Positions 23,691 through 36,190 of a DNA stretch of 64,000 nucleotides are shown here, in pieces; position 1 is the first letter of the stretch; every line of letters starts with the position of its first letter. Position numbers and translations under genes: made by a program. The notes beneath the pieces are model-generated. The model searched no databases. It saw only the letters and a list, made by a program, of their open reading frames with translations, and was not told where the DNA came from. Source of the DNA: Paulownia fortunei (taxonomy: Eukaryota > Streptophyta > Magnoliopsida > Lamiales > Paulowniaceae); the NCBI GenBank assembly GCA_019321725.1, contig CM033107.1, positions 18,653,445 through 18,717,444 on the forward strand. Reading direction: 5' to 3'.

Positions 23691-24812
23691 TGAAGGACCG
23701 TATTTTCATGGTACTTGTACTTGAAATTGGTTCACTTATTATTCACTAAGACTAGGTGATCATGGTGCACTGCCAAGTGCTTCCCATGACTTATAAGGTT
23801 CTTATAATTAAGAAATTAATTCCAAGCGGATTAACTAGTTAGATTAATTAATTAGAATATTCATTTATTCATTAAATTGCAAAAGTTACAAGGCCACTAC
23901 AACTTAGTTGTGAACCTAATGTGTCACAAACAAATTGAGATAATTCACTTCTAATCTAGAATATGATTCAAGGGGTTGGATTAAGTTCATTAATAGAAAT
24001 TAATTAACTTAAGCTAGAATTAATTTAAAGAGTTAAATTGATTCATCAATTAAATAATATGATTATTTAATTACCTAATTATGATTAGGGTCTCATGGGA
24101 GCAATTTAATTAATTGATCGGATCGATTAATTAAATAGACTTAAATTAATTTATTTAATGGTGGCAGAATTATTTAATTTAATTAATTAGATCAATTAAC
24201 TAAACTAGACTAAATTTACAGATTGAGATTAATGAATTGGACTTAATTAAATTAATTAAGTCCAAGCCTAAGGTTAAAGGGCTCGTATAACAAGCCCAAC
24301 TAGGAGTCTTGGAAAAATAAGGCATAGAATCCTAGTTTGAGATGGAAAATAAGGAGATAAGAATGGAAATAGGTCAAAACATCATTTGATTAAAATTGGA
24401 CCAAGTTGTGTACAAATACATAATCCTATGGTCGAAAATTACATGCTCTTATATGCAAAATTTCGTCCTATCTTGCTTCTCTCTCCCTCTCAATATTCTT
24501 CTTTTTGGAAATTTCTTTTTCCATCAAGAAGGTTCCAACACCCTTTTTGAAAGGTTGAAGGTTTTATTCATCTAATTGAATCAAAGAATTGAGCCTCACT
24601 CCCAAACATTAGATTAGAAATTAAGAGATTGAATTCACTAGTTAGGATTCAAGTTTTGTGGATTTACTCAAAATATGGATACTGTTAGAATGGATACACT
24701 TAGAGGTCTTGGAGAATCTATTTGGAAATTTTTACAAAAGGTTCATGAGGACATTAATTATGAATTGATATTAGCTCGCCTAGAAGCCTTCGAAATACTT
24801 TGAATGGTAATA
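23691..24812 (+). mobile_element. Copia LTR relic, plus orientation
   Basis: AAGACTAGGTGATCATGGTG, CTTCCCATGACTTATAAGG and the run of TTAATTAATT-type repeats are a diverged, inverted version of the LTR at 49600-50060 (which carries CCATAAGACATGGAAAGC on the plus strand). TCTTATATGC near 24450 followed by CTCTCTCCCTCTC looks like TATA and R. It is therefore a plus-oriented LTR of the same broad copia family. Ends are not defined. Confidence 0.55.
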
Positions 24813-25640
24813 TGTCAGGGTCCTTTTTGCTCCAATGGATACTACCAGAGCATCCATCAATTTAATCCATACACCTTAAACTCTTGTTATGGTGATACTC
24901 CAAGAAAGAGATAGATAGAGAAAGAGAAGAGGGAGTGTCTACTTTGTTAGTGGAGAGTACATAAGATTGTGATATCTTATATAGAGAGAGATAATATTTA
25001 TTCAAAAAGATATATCTCCATCCCTATCACACTTGGAGTCTAATTAGGAAAGGTTCTAGATAACTATTATCCTTATTACAATAGGACTCCAAGTTATATC
25101 AAACATGGATGCAATCCTAATGCATAACATCTCTCACTCATACATATTTAACTCGACTCATTCGAATCACATCCTCATGGTGTCATGCTCCCACTCAATT
25201 CAGGTATGTCATGCTCTAAACATCATACGAATCTTAGTCCAGTTACTGCTCAAGCGTCTGACCTACGCACTACTAGAAATCACTTTCCAAATGCATCTTT
25301 AGTAATTTGCACATTTGGTTACAAACATGCTTTTATGAAGTTTGGACTTACTTTATAATCGATCTAGAACGATATAAGCTTGGCCTCATGCCAAGGCGAC
25401 TATAAGTATTAAACTTCCTCATTGCTCTAAGTGGGAAGGCGATCATTCGCATACTTCTCATGATCTATGAGTCTCATTATGCTCTCTATCAAAGTACTAG
25501 AGTGATTACACATGTGAGTAGGCCAATCAAAGCATGGTCACAACTTGAACATCCAATACTAACCACATAATTAGAACACAAAGATAACTCATTAAACATT
25601 AAATATTCTCACAAGCCACAATCATTGAGTTCTACATAAT
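24813..25640 (-). mobile_element. Copia LTR relic, minus orientation
   Basis: The left edge TGTCAGGGTCC reads on the minus strand as GGACCCTGACA, a plausible LTR end. A minus-strand CT-rich tract (reverse of GAAAGAGATAGATAGAGAAAGAGAAG near 24905, given here only in part) fits an R region. On the right it adjoins an RNase H C-terminus in the same orientation. Boundaries are inferred. Confidence 0.4.
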
Positions 25641-25810
25641 CCCATAATACACTCATGCCTTTAGAGCATATCTCCAAACAAAGGTTTAGTAAAAGGATAA
25701 GCGACCACATCACTTGTATAAAAATGCCTGATAACTATTTAACTATGCGTAATACCCTCATAGGTGAAACAATATTTGGTATAAGTATTCTTAGTCCTCC
25801 AACAGTACTT
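25641..25810 (-). pseudogene. Copia RNase H C-terminal fragment
   Basis: Minus strand from about 25810: TYEGI, then FYTSDVVAYPFTKPL (25683-25730) and a degraded RHECIMGL. The block corresponds to the A-D-P-L-T-K-P-L motif near the end of copia pol. Stops are present. Only this short end is recognisable. Confidence 0.55.
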
Positions 25811-26400
25811 GATGCCTTATTATCATAAAGATAACGACAACCTAATAAATGTACAGAACAATGCTCATCTTTTTAAGAAACCATATTATCTCCAACTAAC
25901 TTCAAACTACTCTATTACGATATCTAAGCATTCTTTTGACTGTATCACAGCATGTGCATTAAAGATTACTTTAATATCCACTCACTTTTTTTTACTACTA
26001 AGCACAAGACTAGACAAGTACACACATAATGCACATCAAACTTTCTTCATTGCTATACTAACAAGTATTTATTTTCTTCTTCCATCAAGGTATTTTTTGA
26101 ACTAAGATTATAATTTTTAACCATGAAGTGTCAACAGGATTAGTATGATGCATACAAAATCTCAACATTATAACATCAAATATGCTTCCACTTTTCTTAT
26201 GTCCATTCCAAATGTAAAGGACAACCACTACTAAGTGGCGACATCTCCATACCCCTTCTATCCATCACATTATTGCCTATATATAAAGAAAACTAAATTC
26301 TCTTACTTATCTTGACATATATTTAATGATTTTATGAAAAGATCATACTTTGACACATTTCCAACACTCTTAAAAGCAAAAATTCACACGTGTTCTCTCA
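25811..26400. other. Unassigned AT-rich DNA, possibly more copia pol
   Basis: It lies upstream (minus sense) of the RNase H fragment and may be decayed pol. Only weak resemblance was seen, with many stops. Nothing can be named with confidence. Confidence 0.3.
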
Positions 26401-28141
26401 TAATTGATGGAATTATGTCTTATCTTGTGATATTTTTTTTATGTAGGTCTAAGAATTGAGGAAATGGAATTTAAAGATGGAAAAAATCTGTTAAAGAGTC
26501 AATAGAAACTTTCAAATATGATAGGCTTCGTATTTCTTGCATAACTTTCTCCACAAATATGATATTGAGCTGATTTAAGAAGATAAAGAAAGCTAATAAA
26601 TAGGGATACAATTCTTATGAAGACACCAAAAGCTAGTTCGTCCTAGAAAGAAGAGGTAAAAAATTGGTTGAAAGAGGCTAAAAAATGCAGTGACTCATGT
26701 TTGGTGTTGCAGCACCGAAGAAAATAGAGGCATGGTGCCTCAGCATCATATAGGGCGCCGCAGTGCTATCTATGTGTGAGAATTCATGCTGCAATGCTAG
26801 TTCCTAGTTCGACAGTTTGGTGCTGCAGCGCTAAAGAAAATAGAGGTTATGTATCTTAGCATCGCAACGCTATCTGTAGGCAATAATTTGTCACAGCACC
26901 AGTTCTATGCACTATAATGCCAAGTGTTCAATAGAAAAAGATTATGAACCCTCTTCTTACAATAAGTGGTGATCAAAGGCAAATCTTGACATCTTTTGTG
27001 CATATGTTAGATATATCTATAAATCACTATCCATGTGATGCTCTTGATAGATACATTGTACACATAATTCTCATATATATCACATCATTCAACACATAAT
27101 TCACACCTCACACACACTCTACACCTAAATTCACACACATTTTCTCTCCACCCTAAACACACATTTCTCTATACTACTTCACATACTACACCAAGAACAC
27201 ACGCACCCATTACGAATGAGCTTGAGATTTGAAGACAGGATGAGAAGGAGCTTTATCGGGCAATATAGATTTTGAAGAATAAATAAAGAATCACTTAGTA
27301 GTTGTAATCTTCTACTTTAATGTCTTCTTTCATTTTGTTTAGTTTTGAGAAATTTATAAGAATCATGATGTTGGGAAACACTTGGTGTTTGCATAATTTC
27401 ATTATGAACTAAACCCCTTCTGTCAAATCTTGGAAAGCTATCTTAATGGAGTTATGAGTTGATGTTTATATTGTGATTGAAATTTTGTTTTATTGTGATG
27501 AGCATATGCTATGTTTTTAATGTTTCTTGAGACTTGGTCAATTTGAAGTTAATTTTAATTATTGTAATTAAGACCGAGAGGAGTGGTTATAGCAATAAAT
27601 TAGGTAATTATATGCCACGGACCAACCTCTATAAAGATATAGGCATAAGTACATGTGGTAATCATAAGTATAAAAACCGAAAGCTAGTGGAATTCACAAA
27701 GCTCAAGGCACTTTAAATGGGATGGCCCATAGCTAAAGATGGCACTGGTGGTCTACTAGGGGTAAATTTGGTCCAACTTGGGAAAGAACACCAATTATAT
27801 TAGGAAGACTTGCCGTCACATAGCTCACATCATTCCAAATCATAATTGAGCTAGGTTCATAACAACATAGGATGGCTAACTAATGCCTTGGCTCTCATTA
27901 GTATTGAATTCAAACCACTAATCTCCTTGGGTTTTAGTTGCTTTTGTTAAATTTGGTAGTTGTTGGATCTTACTTCAACCACCACTATAATCATTATGTC
28001 AAATATACCATAGGTAATCTATATTTGGTAGTCACACATGCACTCCCTAGGGTTACGATACTCTATACTACTCACTTTTTATTACTTGTCGACATTGTGC
28101 ACTTGTGATTTGTACCACTTATTTGTTAGAGTAGAATGTCC
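26401..28141 (+). mobile_element. Athila-type LTR, plus orientation
   Basis: 27140-27460 (TTTTCTCTCCACCC, GAATCACTTAGTAGTTGTAA, ATCTTCTACTTTAATG, ATCATGATGTT) is the inverted mate of 20700-21000. The 3' end near 28066-28130 (TATTACTTGTCGACATTGTG) matches the minus element's LTR/leader junction near 20110-20135. It is the probable 5' LTR of the Athila-type element whose gag is found at 43060-43997, the two being separated by later insertions. The start is approximate; no target duplication was found. Confidence 0.55.
26702..26935. repeat. Two-copy ~115-bp repeat in the Athila LTR
   Basis: TTGGTGTTGCAGCACCGAAG near 26701 recurs as TTGGTGCTGCAGCGCTAAAG near 26817, each followed by AAAATAGAGG and then an AGCATC, CGCAGTGCTATCT-like tail. 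The period is about 115 bases. GC content is higher than in the surroundings. Confidence 0.65.
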
Positions 28142-28411
28142 GGTACCCCAATTAGATTGGTGTATTGTACTCCTTTCTTTTGTAAAATGATCTTATTGGG
28201 AATCATATCAACATAAAAGATATTTTCTTTATCTAATGTCTTGCATTTTATTTTACACATTAGATAAAGTCCTTAGGCCAAATATAGCTATGGAGCATGG
28301 TCGTGCATATGATGACCATCATGGAATATGCCTCTAAGACTTTGGTCTTAAATAAGTTTCGAGTTAAGCATTTTTTGAGATGGGATATTAAATAGCCCAA
28401 TAGATTCGCGC
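28142..28411. other. Short unassigned segment
   Basis: Lies between the Athila LTR and the next chromovirus LTR start. No coding similarity was seen. Confidence 0.4.
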
Positions 28412-29565
28412 TGTAATAGCCAAGCCTCACACTACTCACTTGGCCAATAAGATTCATGCATTATGTGCTAATTTTATATGCTACTTGCATTTCTATTGAC
28501 ATTGCATAATTTATTTCATTTTATACGATATTCTTGAATATTAAACTTAATTTTGAAGCTCTTCTAGATATTAGTTATTGAATTTCCTAATCTAAGTAGT
28601 TGATTTTATATTGAAATAAGAAAAAAATGAGGTTGATCAATATTGGATATAGATGGGATATATAGGTTATAATTTTGGAAGTGTTAAAAGTGTTAGTAGT
28701 TAGCTTATATAGTTTGATTCGATTTCATCTAGGTATTTCAAATGTACATATGGGTAAATTGCATATTTGTGACAATGGACATAAGATAATATGATTGAAA
28801 GGTGATATTACAATATTCATTTATGTATAAGATTATATGATTTTTACTATGGACAATTATTCAAGAATCGGGTGACGATCAAGTAAGAAATTAAATGAAC
28901 GGGTAGGAAATTAGCTTATGAATTATTTATGGGATCTTGTTATAATTAAAATAGGTTGCAATAAAATTAATATATAGTAAGATACATCTGATATAGGCTT
29001 GAAAGATGGGTGAAAGGTCAGATTTATACCACAACTTAGCATCTCATGCTTGCTACCAAGCTTAAGCAAGCACCTCAAGTGCCTCCTCAAGATTTTCTTC
29101 ACCCTTAAGTCATGACCAGACCCTCATTTTAGCCATTTTCATCTTCCAAACACACACCTTAAGGTCTCCAAGTCCTCCATATTGATTCCAAGTTGAAATA
29201 AAAGCAGGAAAATCAAAGGAGAAGTGATTACCGTCAAGTTTAACCTCAAAATCTGCATAGGTAACACTTACCTATGGTTTTTTCTTTAGTTTTCAGATTA
29301 TTCTGAATGGGTTTATTGTGTATTAATCTTTAAATATCTCTTATAAAATTTTTATAAAGTTTTTAGTTAGACTTTGGTTCACAAAGAAAGAGTTTTTGAT
29401 GACAAACACTTAATAAGAAATACTTGTGGCAGAAACTATCACCTTACTGTTTTCTTGTGTTTTAAGCTTCAAAAGTGTATGGTATGTTGAATAAAACATA
29501 TATGTATCATTATAGCCATAAAAGATAGAAGGAAGAAGGAATTTTGGTATGATGTGGATTTGGTT
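28412..29565 (+). mobile_element. Chromovirus LTR fragment (5' part)
   Basis: TGTAATAGCCAAGCCTCACA at 28412 is the standard start of this LTR family (compare TGTAATACCCAAGCC read minus from 35983). The body matches the solo LTR at 34640-35710 in inverted orientation, including ACCAGACCCTCATTTTAGCC and GACAAACACTTAATA. It is lost after about 29560, where copia-like sequence begins. It is a truncated LTR; no TSD can be tested. Confidence 0.65.
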
Positions 29566-30188
29566 TGTTAGGAAACTTAAACTTTCCAAACAACCAAATT
29601 AACATATGGGCCTAATATTAGGTTTGACCTAGTTTTTGTAGCAACCATATAAAATAAAATGAAGACAAAAATCCTATCCTTCTATCACTCCTAAAATCAA
29701 CCACAAGCATGAAAAAAAGAAAAAAAAATCTTCTTCACTTTTTTCCATCTCCTTATTCTTCAAAATATCCCAGTGTATTGTTTTTCTAACACAAGTTGGA
29801 TTAAGAACAATTAACAAAAATATTTAATCTTTGATTCCACCGGTTGGATTAAAGATTAATGTTCACTCCCATTTTAGGCTTTACAAAGAAAACAAAAAAC
29901 ACTAGCAAGTTCTTCGCTTTTGGTTATTCTAGTCCAAGCTGTGGACTTTTTTAGAGGGAGGACACGTGGACTCCTTGGTGAGAGATCTACTACAATCCGG
30001 CAATTGTTTGCCTCAAGCCTTGCATTGAATAGGAGAATCAGAAAAGGGTCATGAATTACATTGTTATTAAATTTATATTTTATATATTGAAATGTTGATA
30101 ACGTCGATCCTTAGAATCGCTGTGAAATCAGGTGTAATTCAATAAATGTTATTGTATCTTTTATTTAAAAAAATTTAATTTTCATTAC
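29566..30188 (+). mobile_element. Probable copia LTR fragment
   Basis: CATATGGGCCTAATATTAGG, GCAACCATATAAAATAAAAT (TATA-like) and GGAGGACACGTGGACTCC resemble the U3/R/U5 order of a plus-oriented copia LTR. There is no pol beside it. It ends at the GTTTA target site of element 1. Confidence 0.4.
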
Positions 30189-30193
30189 GTTTA
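30189..30193. repeat. Target-site duplication of element 1, left copy
   Basis: GTTTA directly precedes the outer end of the element 1 3' LTR and recurs at 43055-43059. Confidence 0.75.
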
Positions 30194-32823
30194 TGTCATA
30201 ACCTCGCAAAAATATGTATACATATACTGAAACAACCTGTAGAACATAGTTTGTGCATGTATGCGTGTGCATAACTTTTTGTTCCAGCTAGTTAGTTTGT
30301 TAAAAACACTAATAAAAGTAAAGTTATTTCACATCCTGTAATATTGTATATACATAGATAGTTATTTGAACAAATTTATCAAAATCATCACAAAATCAAA
30401 CTCATTTATAATAGAGTTTTGAAAGTAATATACAAGATAAAGTCACTAATATATTACAATAAATTGTAAAATCAAAAGCACAACCCACAAAATATCCTAA
30501 TAGAGCATCCTCCAAGTACATTGATCTTTGAAAGCCTGTAGGAGCTCTACTGCCAGCCCAGTAAACCAGAGGTCTCAAGTCTCATCATGCTCACCTATAA
30601 TGCATGAACTACATAAGCTATCACTCAATAAGTAAAATTGTTGCATGCTAAGAGTATGATATAAAATCTCATGCAACTCATCTCTAAGATATGATACTAA
30701 AATTGTGTCATATTTCAGTACTCATAAATCAAAGAGTTTTTATTGAAAATCACTTCATTTTATAGGGCCTTTGGCCTACCTACTATGCACTAGAAAGAGT
30801 TTTGCATAATATCAATAATCAAATGGCCAATAACGAATAGATATAGTCGAGTGAACCATCCTACCATAGCACCTAGAGGTACATACCCTGTCTTTCCTTA
30901 TGATCACTCGAGAAGTATCCCACCCACGATATTAATCAAAATAATGGCATATCAAGTGGGCCATCCTTTCAGATCACCAAAGGTCCACCCCATGTCTTTC
31001 CTTGTGATCACTGAGAAGTATCCTACTTGTGATACCTAAAATATTACATAAACACGCCTCGCATACCTTGGTGTACTAGTAGTGGCAATAAACATCTTTA
31101 TACATGAAAATCATTTCTTAAATCGTATTGTGCATGCAAGAACCTATACTATACCCGTATGCCATGCATGCACTTACAAATGCTCATGCATGGTGTATTC
31201 AATATGAAATATAAGTCATCTTGCTCTCAATGTATTTCAAGAATCATAATCCTCTTAAGGTACATAATATACTTATCATCCAATTAATTTAAATATCATC
31301 AACACATTGGGTATAAATACTTCAAGACGTACTATGGTCATGCATTGTAGTTGTAAATAGATCTTTATTTACCTTTCACATGGTTGGTGACTTAGTCTAG
31401 ATTTATTTAATGTTCCTCTCCAACCTGAAATGTAAAATAGCCTATAATATTACCCAACACCAAGCATCATTACCAATTTGGCAAGTTGAAAGCAAAAAAT
31501 CTCATACTGACCTTAAACACCAAGCTATCTATGTAACAAACAAGCTTTTCAAACTTGAACCCAATATAGTTCCTCAAATACCTTAATTTCTCATCTTAGA
31601 TACATGTAAATATCATATAATTGAAGTATTATAACTCTAATAGCATGTACCTAATTGTTAGAACTCAATAGTAATATGTTTAGGTTGAAACATGCTAACT
31701 TATCAAATTGAACAGATTCATATTTTCATATTTTCTTATTGTCCAATTTAGTTGTATGATAATTTTGATATCCTTAAGCATATCCAATCACTCCAAAAAA
31801 TTTACCACACTTATCTATTATGTAGATCAATGTATCCATATTATATAATTTCCAAAACTAACTAATTTACCCCAGCGAAACCAGACCCCTTATCACAACA
31901 CAAAAACTACAAGTTATATCATAACAGTTTTGAGTGTCTCCTCAAATATCAACCCATATTTCAATTTATAACCTCTCCAAACTCACATACATCACCTAAA
32001 CTCATATACAAACACGTATATGGTGAAAAGATATTAGTTTTAATCAGGTTATTATACATATATAAAGCTTTAAAGACAAAAATCAACACGTATACAGTTT
32101 CTATCCTTAGTGATTTCTATTGTGATTTTGCAACTAAAAATTCTTCTTTATTGAATTATAAGACTATAAATAACATACTAACATGATTATAAACAATAAT
32201 ATAAGTTTTATAAATCATAAACCCTTAAAAAATTCAGGAAGTAAAATCAAGAATATGAGTTAAGCTCACCTATGCACAATTTTAAGCTTCTACTTGCTCC
32301 TCCTTACTTTGCTTTCTTCACTTTTTCATTTACTTGGAATCACTTGAAAGAAACTTCTAAAATTCAATATAGAGGTTTGGAAGGTGAAATAGCTCAGAAA
32401 GCAATTTTTGGTCGTGGTTCAATAATAGAAATAAAGAAAGCTTGAGGTGGTAGCTTGAGATGGCAAAGTTTGAGGTGGCAAGTGGTGGTACAAATCTGAT
32501 ATTATACACACCTTATAAAACTCTAATCTTGTGTTTCTCAATATTTATTTATATATTTACAACCTATTTTAATTTTCATATAATTGGATAACAAATTCTA
32601 CCCTAATTTCCTAACTATTCATTCGATCTCCAAACTGAGTGACATCCGTTTCTTAAATGATTGTCTAGTATGCATTTCTAAAATCATATGCACATATGGA
32701 CTTTGTAATATGAAACTTAAGTCACATTATATCATTTTCAATATCCCAAGTATGTTAATTTATGGATGTATACTTTTAAAACACCTTGATCTAATTGAAT
32801 CAAATCATATAAGCTTACTAGTA

Positions 32824-35710
32824 TGTAACACCCCCACTACTACACAATTAGATATATATTATAATTTGACATTATAGAACCTGTATTCATGCATGGAATA
32901 TATATATATATATATTTTTACACTTTAAGAAAATATAAATTACTTCTTACATGCACAACCCTAGTTAAAATACTTTATAACACATGTCATGTATATAGCA
33001 GGATCGGTATTTATATAAAAGCTCAATACCCACAACGACCCAATATTTACATACGTATTTACAGTAAAGTTTTAAAAGCAAAATATAGTACCAGTCTAAA
33101 AATAAAATACAACAAACTCAAAATATAACAAGCCAATAAGATAGCCCAATAGGTCGTCATTCATGTACACACTCTCTTAGACACCTGCAAGAGCTCCAAC
33201 TGCCGCCCAGCCAACAAAAGATGCTTCAGGTATCATCGTACTCACCTACAATGCATAAACTATATGAGCTAACGCTCAGCAAGTAAAGATTATGCATGTC
33301 AAAGAATAATCCACAATATCAAGTCATGCAACTCAAAATGCTATGCTCACAATGCAATTTTATGCATCAAAATATTTCTCTTAAAATCATTTCTTTCTTG
33401 GGCCCCTGACCAACGCTACTATCCCATGCACCGGAAAAAAGCTCTGTACACCGCCATAATCCAATAGCCAATAATCATATAAGCATGCAAATCCATGCAT
33501 ACTCATACGCATGCAAATCCATGCACGCGAACCTATAAATTTATGCATAAAATCATGCAAATCCATGCATGTTTCGATGCACTAGTAGTGGTCAGCAAAA
33601 TATTTTCCTTTCTCTGAATCATGCCGTGCAATGCAAGATTTATCATAATGCTCGTATATGATGCATGCACGTGCTAATGACAATGCCCATGTATGTATGC
33701 TCAATGGAGAGCCCTCTACTATGCATATATGATTTATGATATTACATATAATTCACACATATACTATATCTATGCATTGTAGTTGCAAATGAATCTTTAC
33801 TTACCTTTTACTTGGTTGGTGGCTTAGTCTAAATTTGTTTAGTATTCCTCTCCAACCTTAGATGTAAATTAGCCTGTAATATTACCCAACATCAAGGACC
33901 ATTCCCAATTTGGCAAGTTGAAAGCACAAAATCTCATACTAGACCTTAAACACCAAGCTATAAGCTAACAATCAAGCTTTCACAAACTAGAACCCAATAT
34001 AGCCCCTCAAATACCTCAATTTCTCATCTTAAATACATGAAAACATCATGTAATTGAAGTATTATAACTCTAATAGCATGTGCCTAATTGTTAACACTCA
34101 ATAGTAACATGTCTAGGTTGAAACATGCTAAGTGATCAAATGTGGCAGATTCACATTTTCATATTTTCTTGCTGTTAAGTTTAGTTGCATGATAATTTTA
34201 ACATCCCTAAGCATATCTAATCACTCCCAACTTTTTACCACACTTAGATAACATGTATATAAATATAACCATATCATATAATTTCTAAAAATCACGGGTA
34301 TAGCTTTCCAAGTTTAGCTCTCTTCACAACATACTGAAACGGATTGTTTCCTACCGTGACAGTTTTGCACACTTCATGACATTAATGGTTTTGGCACCAT
34401 TAAGTATATTCAATCACTCCAACATTTTCACCATACTTAGATAACATATATAATGAGATAACTAGGTCATAATATTACCAAAAATAATGGATTTAACTCC
34501 CTTAATTCAGTTTCCTTCACAGCACACCAAAACAGATTTTGCTATTTTGGCAGTTTGAGTGTTTCTCCAATATCATTCTCTATTTCAATTTCCAACTGAT
34601 AAAACTTCATTCCAATACTATTAACTCATATATGGTCATGTAAATGGTAATAATTATAGGTTTTATTCAACAAAACACAAGAAAACAGTAAGATGACAGT
34701 TTCTACCACAAGTATTTTCTATTAAGTGTTTGTCATCAAAAACCCTTTCTTTGTGCACCAAAGTCTAACTAAAAACTTCCTAAAACTTTTATAAGAGATA
34801 TTGAAAGCTTAATAAACAATAAAACCATTCATAATAATCTGAAAACCAAAGGTAAAACCGTAGATAAGTGTTACCTATGCAGATTTTAAGGTTAACTTGA
34901 TGGTAATCACTTCTCCTTTGCTTTTTTTGCTTTTATTTCAACTTGGAATCAATTTGGATCACTTGGAGACCGTAAGGTGTGTGTTTGGAAGATGAAAATG
35001 GCTGAAATGAGGGTCTGGTCGTTGCTTAAGGGTGAAGGATTTGAGGTGTTAGCTTGAGATGTTAGCTTAAGCTTAATAAGAAAGCATAAGGTGGCAAGTA
35101 AATGGCAAATCTGATTTTCTCCCTTATCTTGCAGCCCTCATCTTGTGTGTCTCACCTATTTTTATTTGGTTGCAACCTATCTTAATCACCATTCATTCCC
35201 ATAGGTAATTCCTATGTCCGTTCATTCGATCTCCAAACCGATTCGCATCCGATTCTTAAAGAATTATCTAGTTTGCATTTCTAAAATCATATGCACATAT
35301 GGGCATTGTAATATGACACTTAAATCATATTATATCATGTCCAATATCCCAAGTATGCTAATTTATAAATATATACTTTTGAAATAACTTGATCAAATCA
35401 AATTAAACCGTATAAGGTTACTAGTAACACTTTTAGCACTTCCAAAATTATAACCTATATATCCCATCTATATCTAATATTTATCCACCTCATTTTCTTC
35501 TTATTTAAATATAAAATCAACTACTTAGATTAAGAAATTCAATAACTAATACCGTGCAAGAGCTTCAGAATTAAATTTAATATTCAAGAATGTCGTATAA
35601 AATAAAATAAATTATGCAATGTCAATAAAAATGCAAATAGCATATAAAATGGACATGTAATGCATGAATCATATTTGGCCATGTGAGTAGTAAGAGGCTT
35701 GGGTATCACA
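32824..35710 (-). mobile_element. Solo LTR of a related chromovirus (2887 bp)
   Basis: Ends are TGTAACACCCCC at 32824 and GGTATCACA at 35710, so in minus sense it begins TGTGATACCC and ends TGTTACA. It is flanked by perfect TAGTA duplications (32819-32823 and 35711-35715). It has no internal coding region, so it arose by recombination between the two LTRs of a full element. The host LTR reads through cleanly when it is removed. It is of the same family as the host LTR but clearly diverged from it. Confidence 0.88.
33484..33570. repeat. Three copies of CATGCAAATCCATGCA in the solo LTR
   Basis: The 16-mer occurs at 33484, 33510 and 33554. It contains the ATGCAAAT octamer and is partly palindromic. 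Its position inside the LTR could be regulatory, but that is inference only. Confidence 0.7.
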
Positions 35711-35983
35711 TAGTAACACCATTAAAACTTCCAAAATTATAATATAGAACATATGCATATCCAATATATTGACCAATCTATTCTTTTTCTTATCTATATA
35801 TAGAATTACTTAATTAGATTATAAGATCCCAACCAATAACATCATGTGATAGCGTTAGAGGTTTAACGATTAAAAATGCTATTTAAGATGTCATGTAAAT
35901 GTTAAATCCAAATTAGGATATAAGTAGCATGTAATGTATGAATCATATTAGCCAAGTGAGTAGTGTGAGGCTTGGGTATTACA

Positions 35984-35996
35984 TCTTCCCCTCCTT
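35984..35996 (-). other. Polypurine tract of element 1
   Basis: TCTTCCCCTCCTT on the plus strand reads AAGGAGGGGAAGA on the minus strand, directly before the LTR start TGTAATACCC. It is the primer site for plus-strand DNA synthesis in this element. Confidence 0.8.
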
Positions 35997-36024
35997 ATTA
36001 AAATTTCATCTATGAAATTTACTT

Positions 36025-36190
36025 ACCAAAAGAGTTCTAAGTACTTAACTTTCATATCATCTTTCTTTTCCCAAGTAGTTTCTTCTGTTGACTGATTTCT
36101 TCATAATACTTTAACTAATGGGACATTTTTATTTATAAGTTGTAATACTTTTCATAGAAGAATCTCTGTTGGTCTTTCTTCATAACTCAA
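36025..36190 (-). pseudogene. Chromodomain remnant of element 1 integrase
   Basis: Minus strand: LSYEERPTEIL, then NKNVPLVKVL and STEETTWEKKDDMKVKYLELF with one or two stops. The pattern of a PVEIL block, an IPLVKVLW-like strand and EEATWE is typical of the integrase C-terminal chromodomain of chromoviruses, which targets insertion to heterochromatin. It follows the integrase core abruptly (SYNNNYQ directly to VDLSYEE), showing a deletion of the region between. Confidence 0.75.

Larger units (their letters stand above)
30194..35983 (-). mobile_element. 3' LTR of element 1, split by a solo LTR
   Basis: The outer end TGTCATAACC at 30194 aligns with the inner end of the 5' LTR at 40201 (TATCACAAAC). 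The inner end is GGGTATTACA at 35983 beside the PPT. The LTR sequence runs 30194-32823 and resumes at 35716-35983; 32824-35715 is the inserted solo LTR plus one TSD copy. Removing it gives about 2.9 kb, matching the 5' LTR. Confidence 0.85.

Noticed and set aside
23021..23695. Target-site duplication around the 665-bp LTR
   Set aside because: The flanking pentamers GATAT and TGAAG do not match. The LTR call rests on its termini and TATA-like box only.
25809..26105. 98-codon plus-strand ORF as a gene
   Set aside because: Low-complexity AT-rich translation, opposite a probable copia pol relic, with no recognisable motif.
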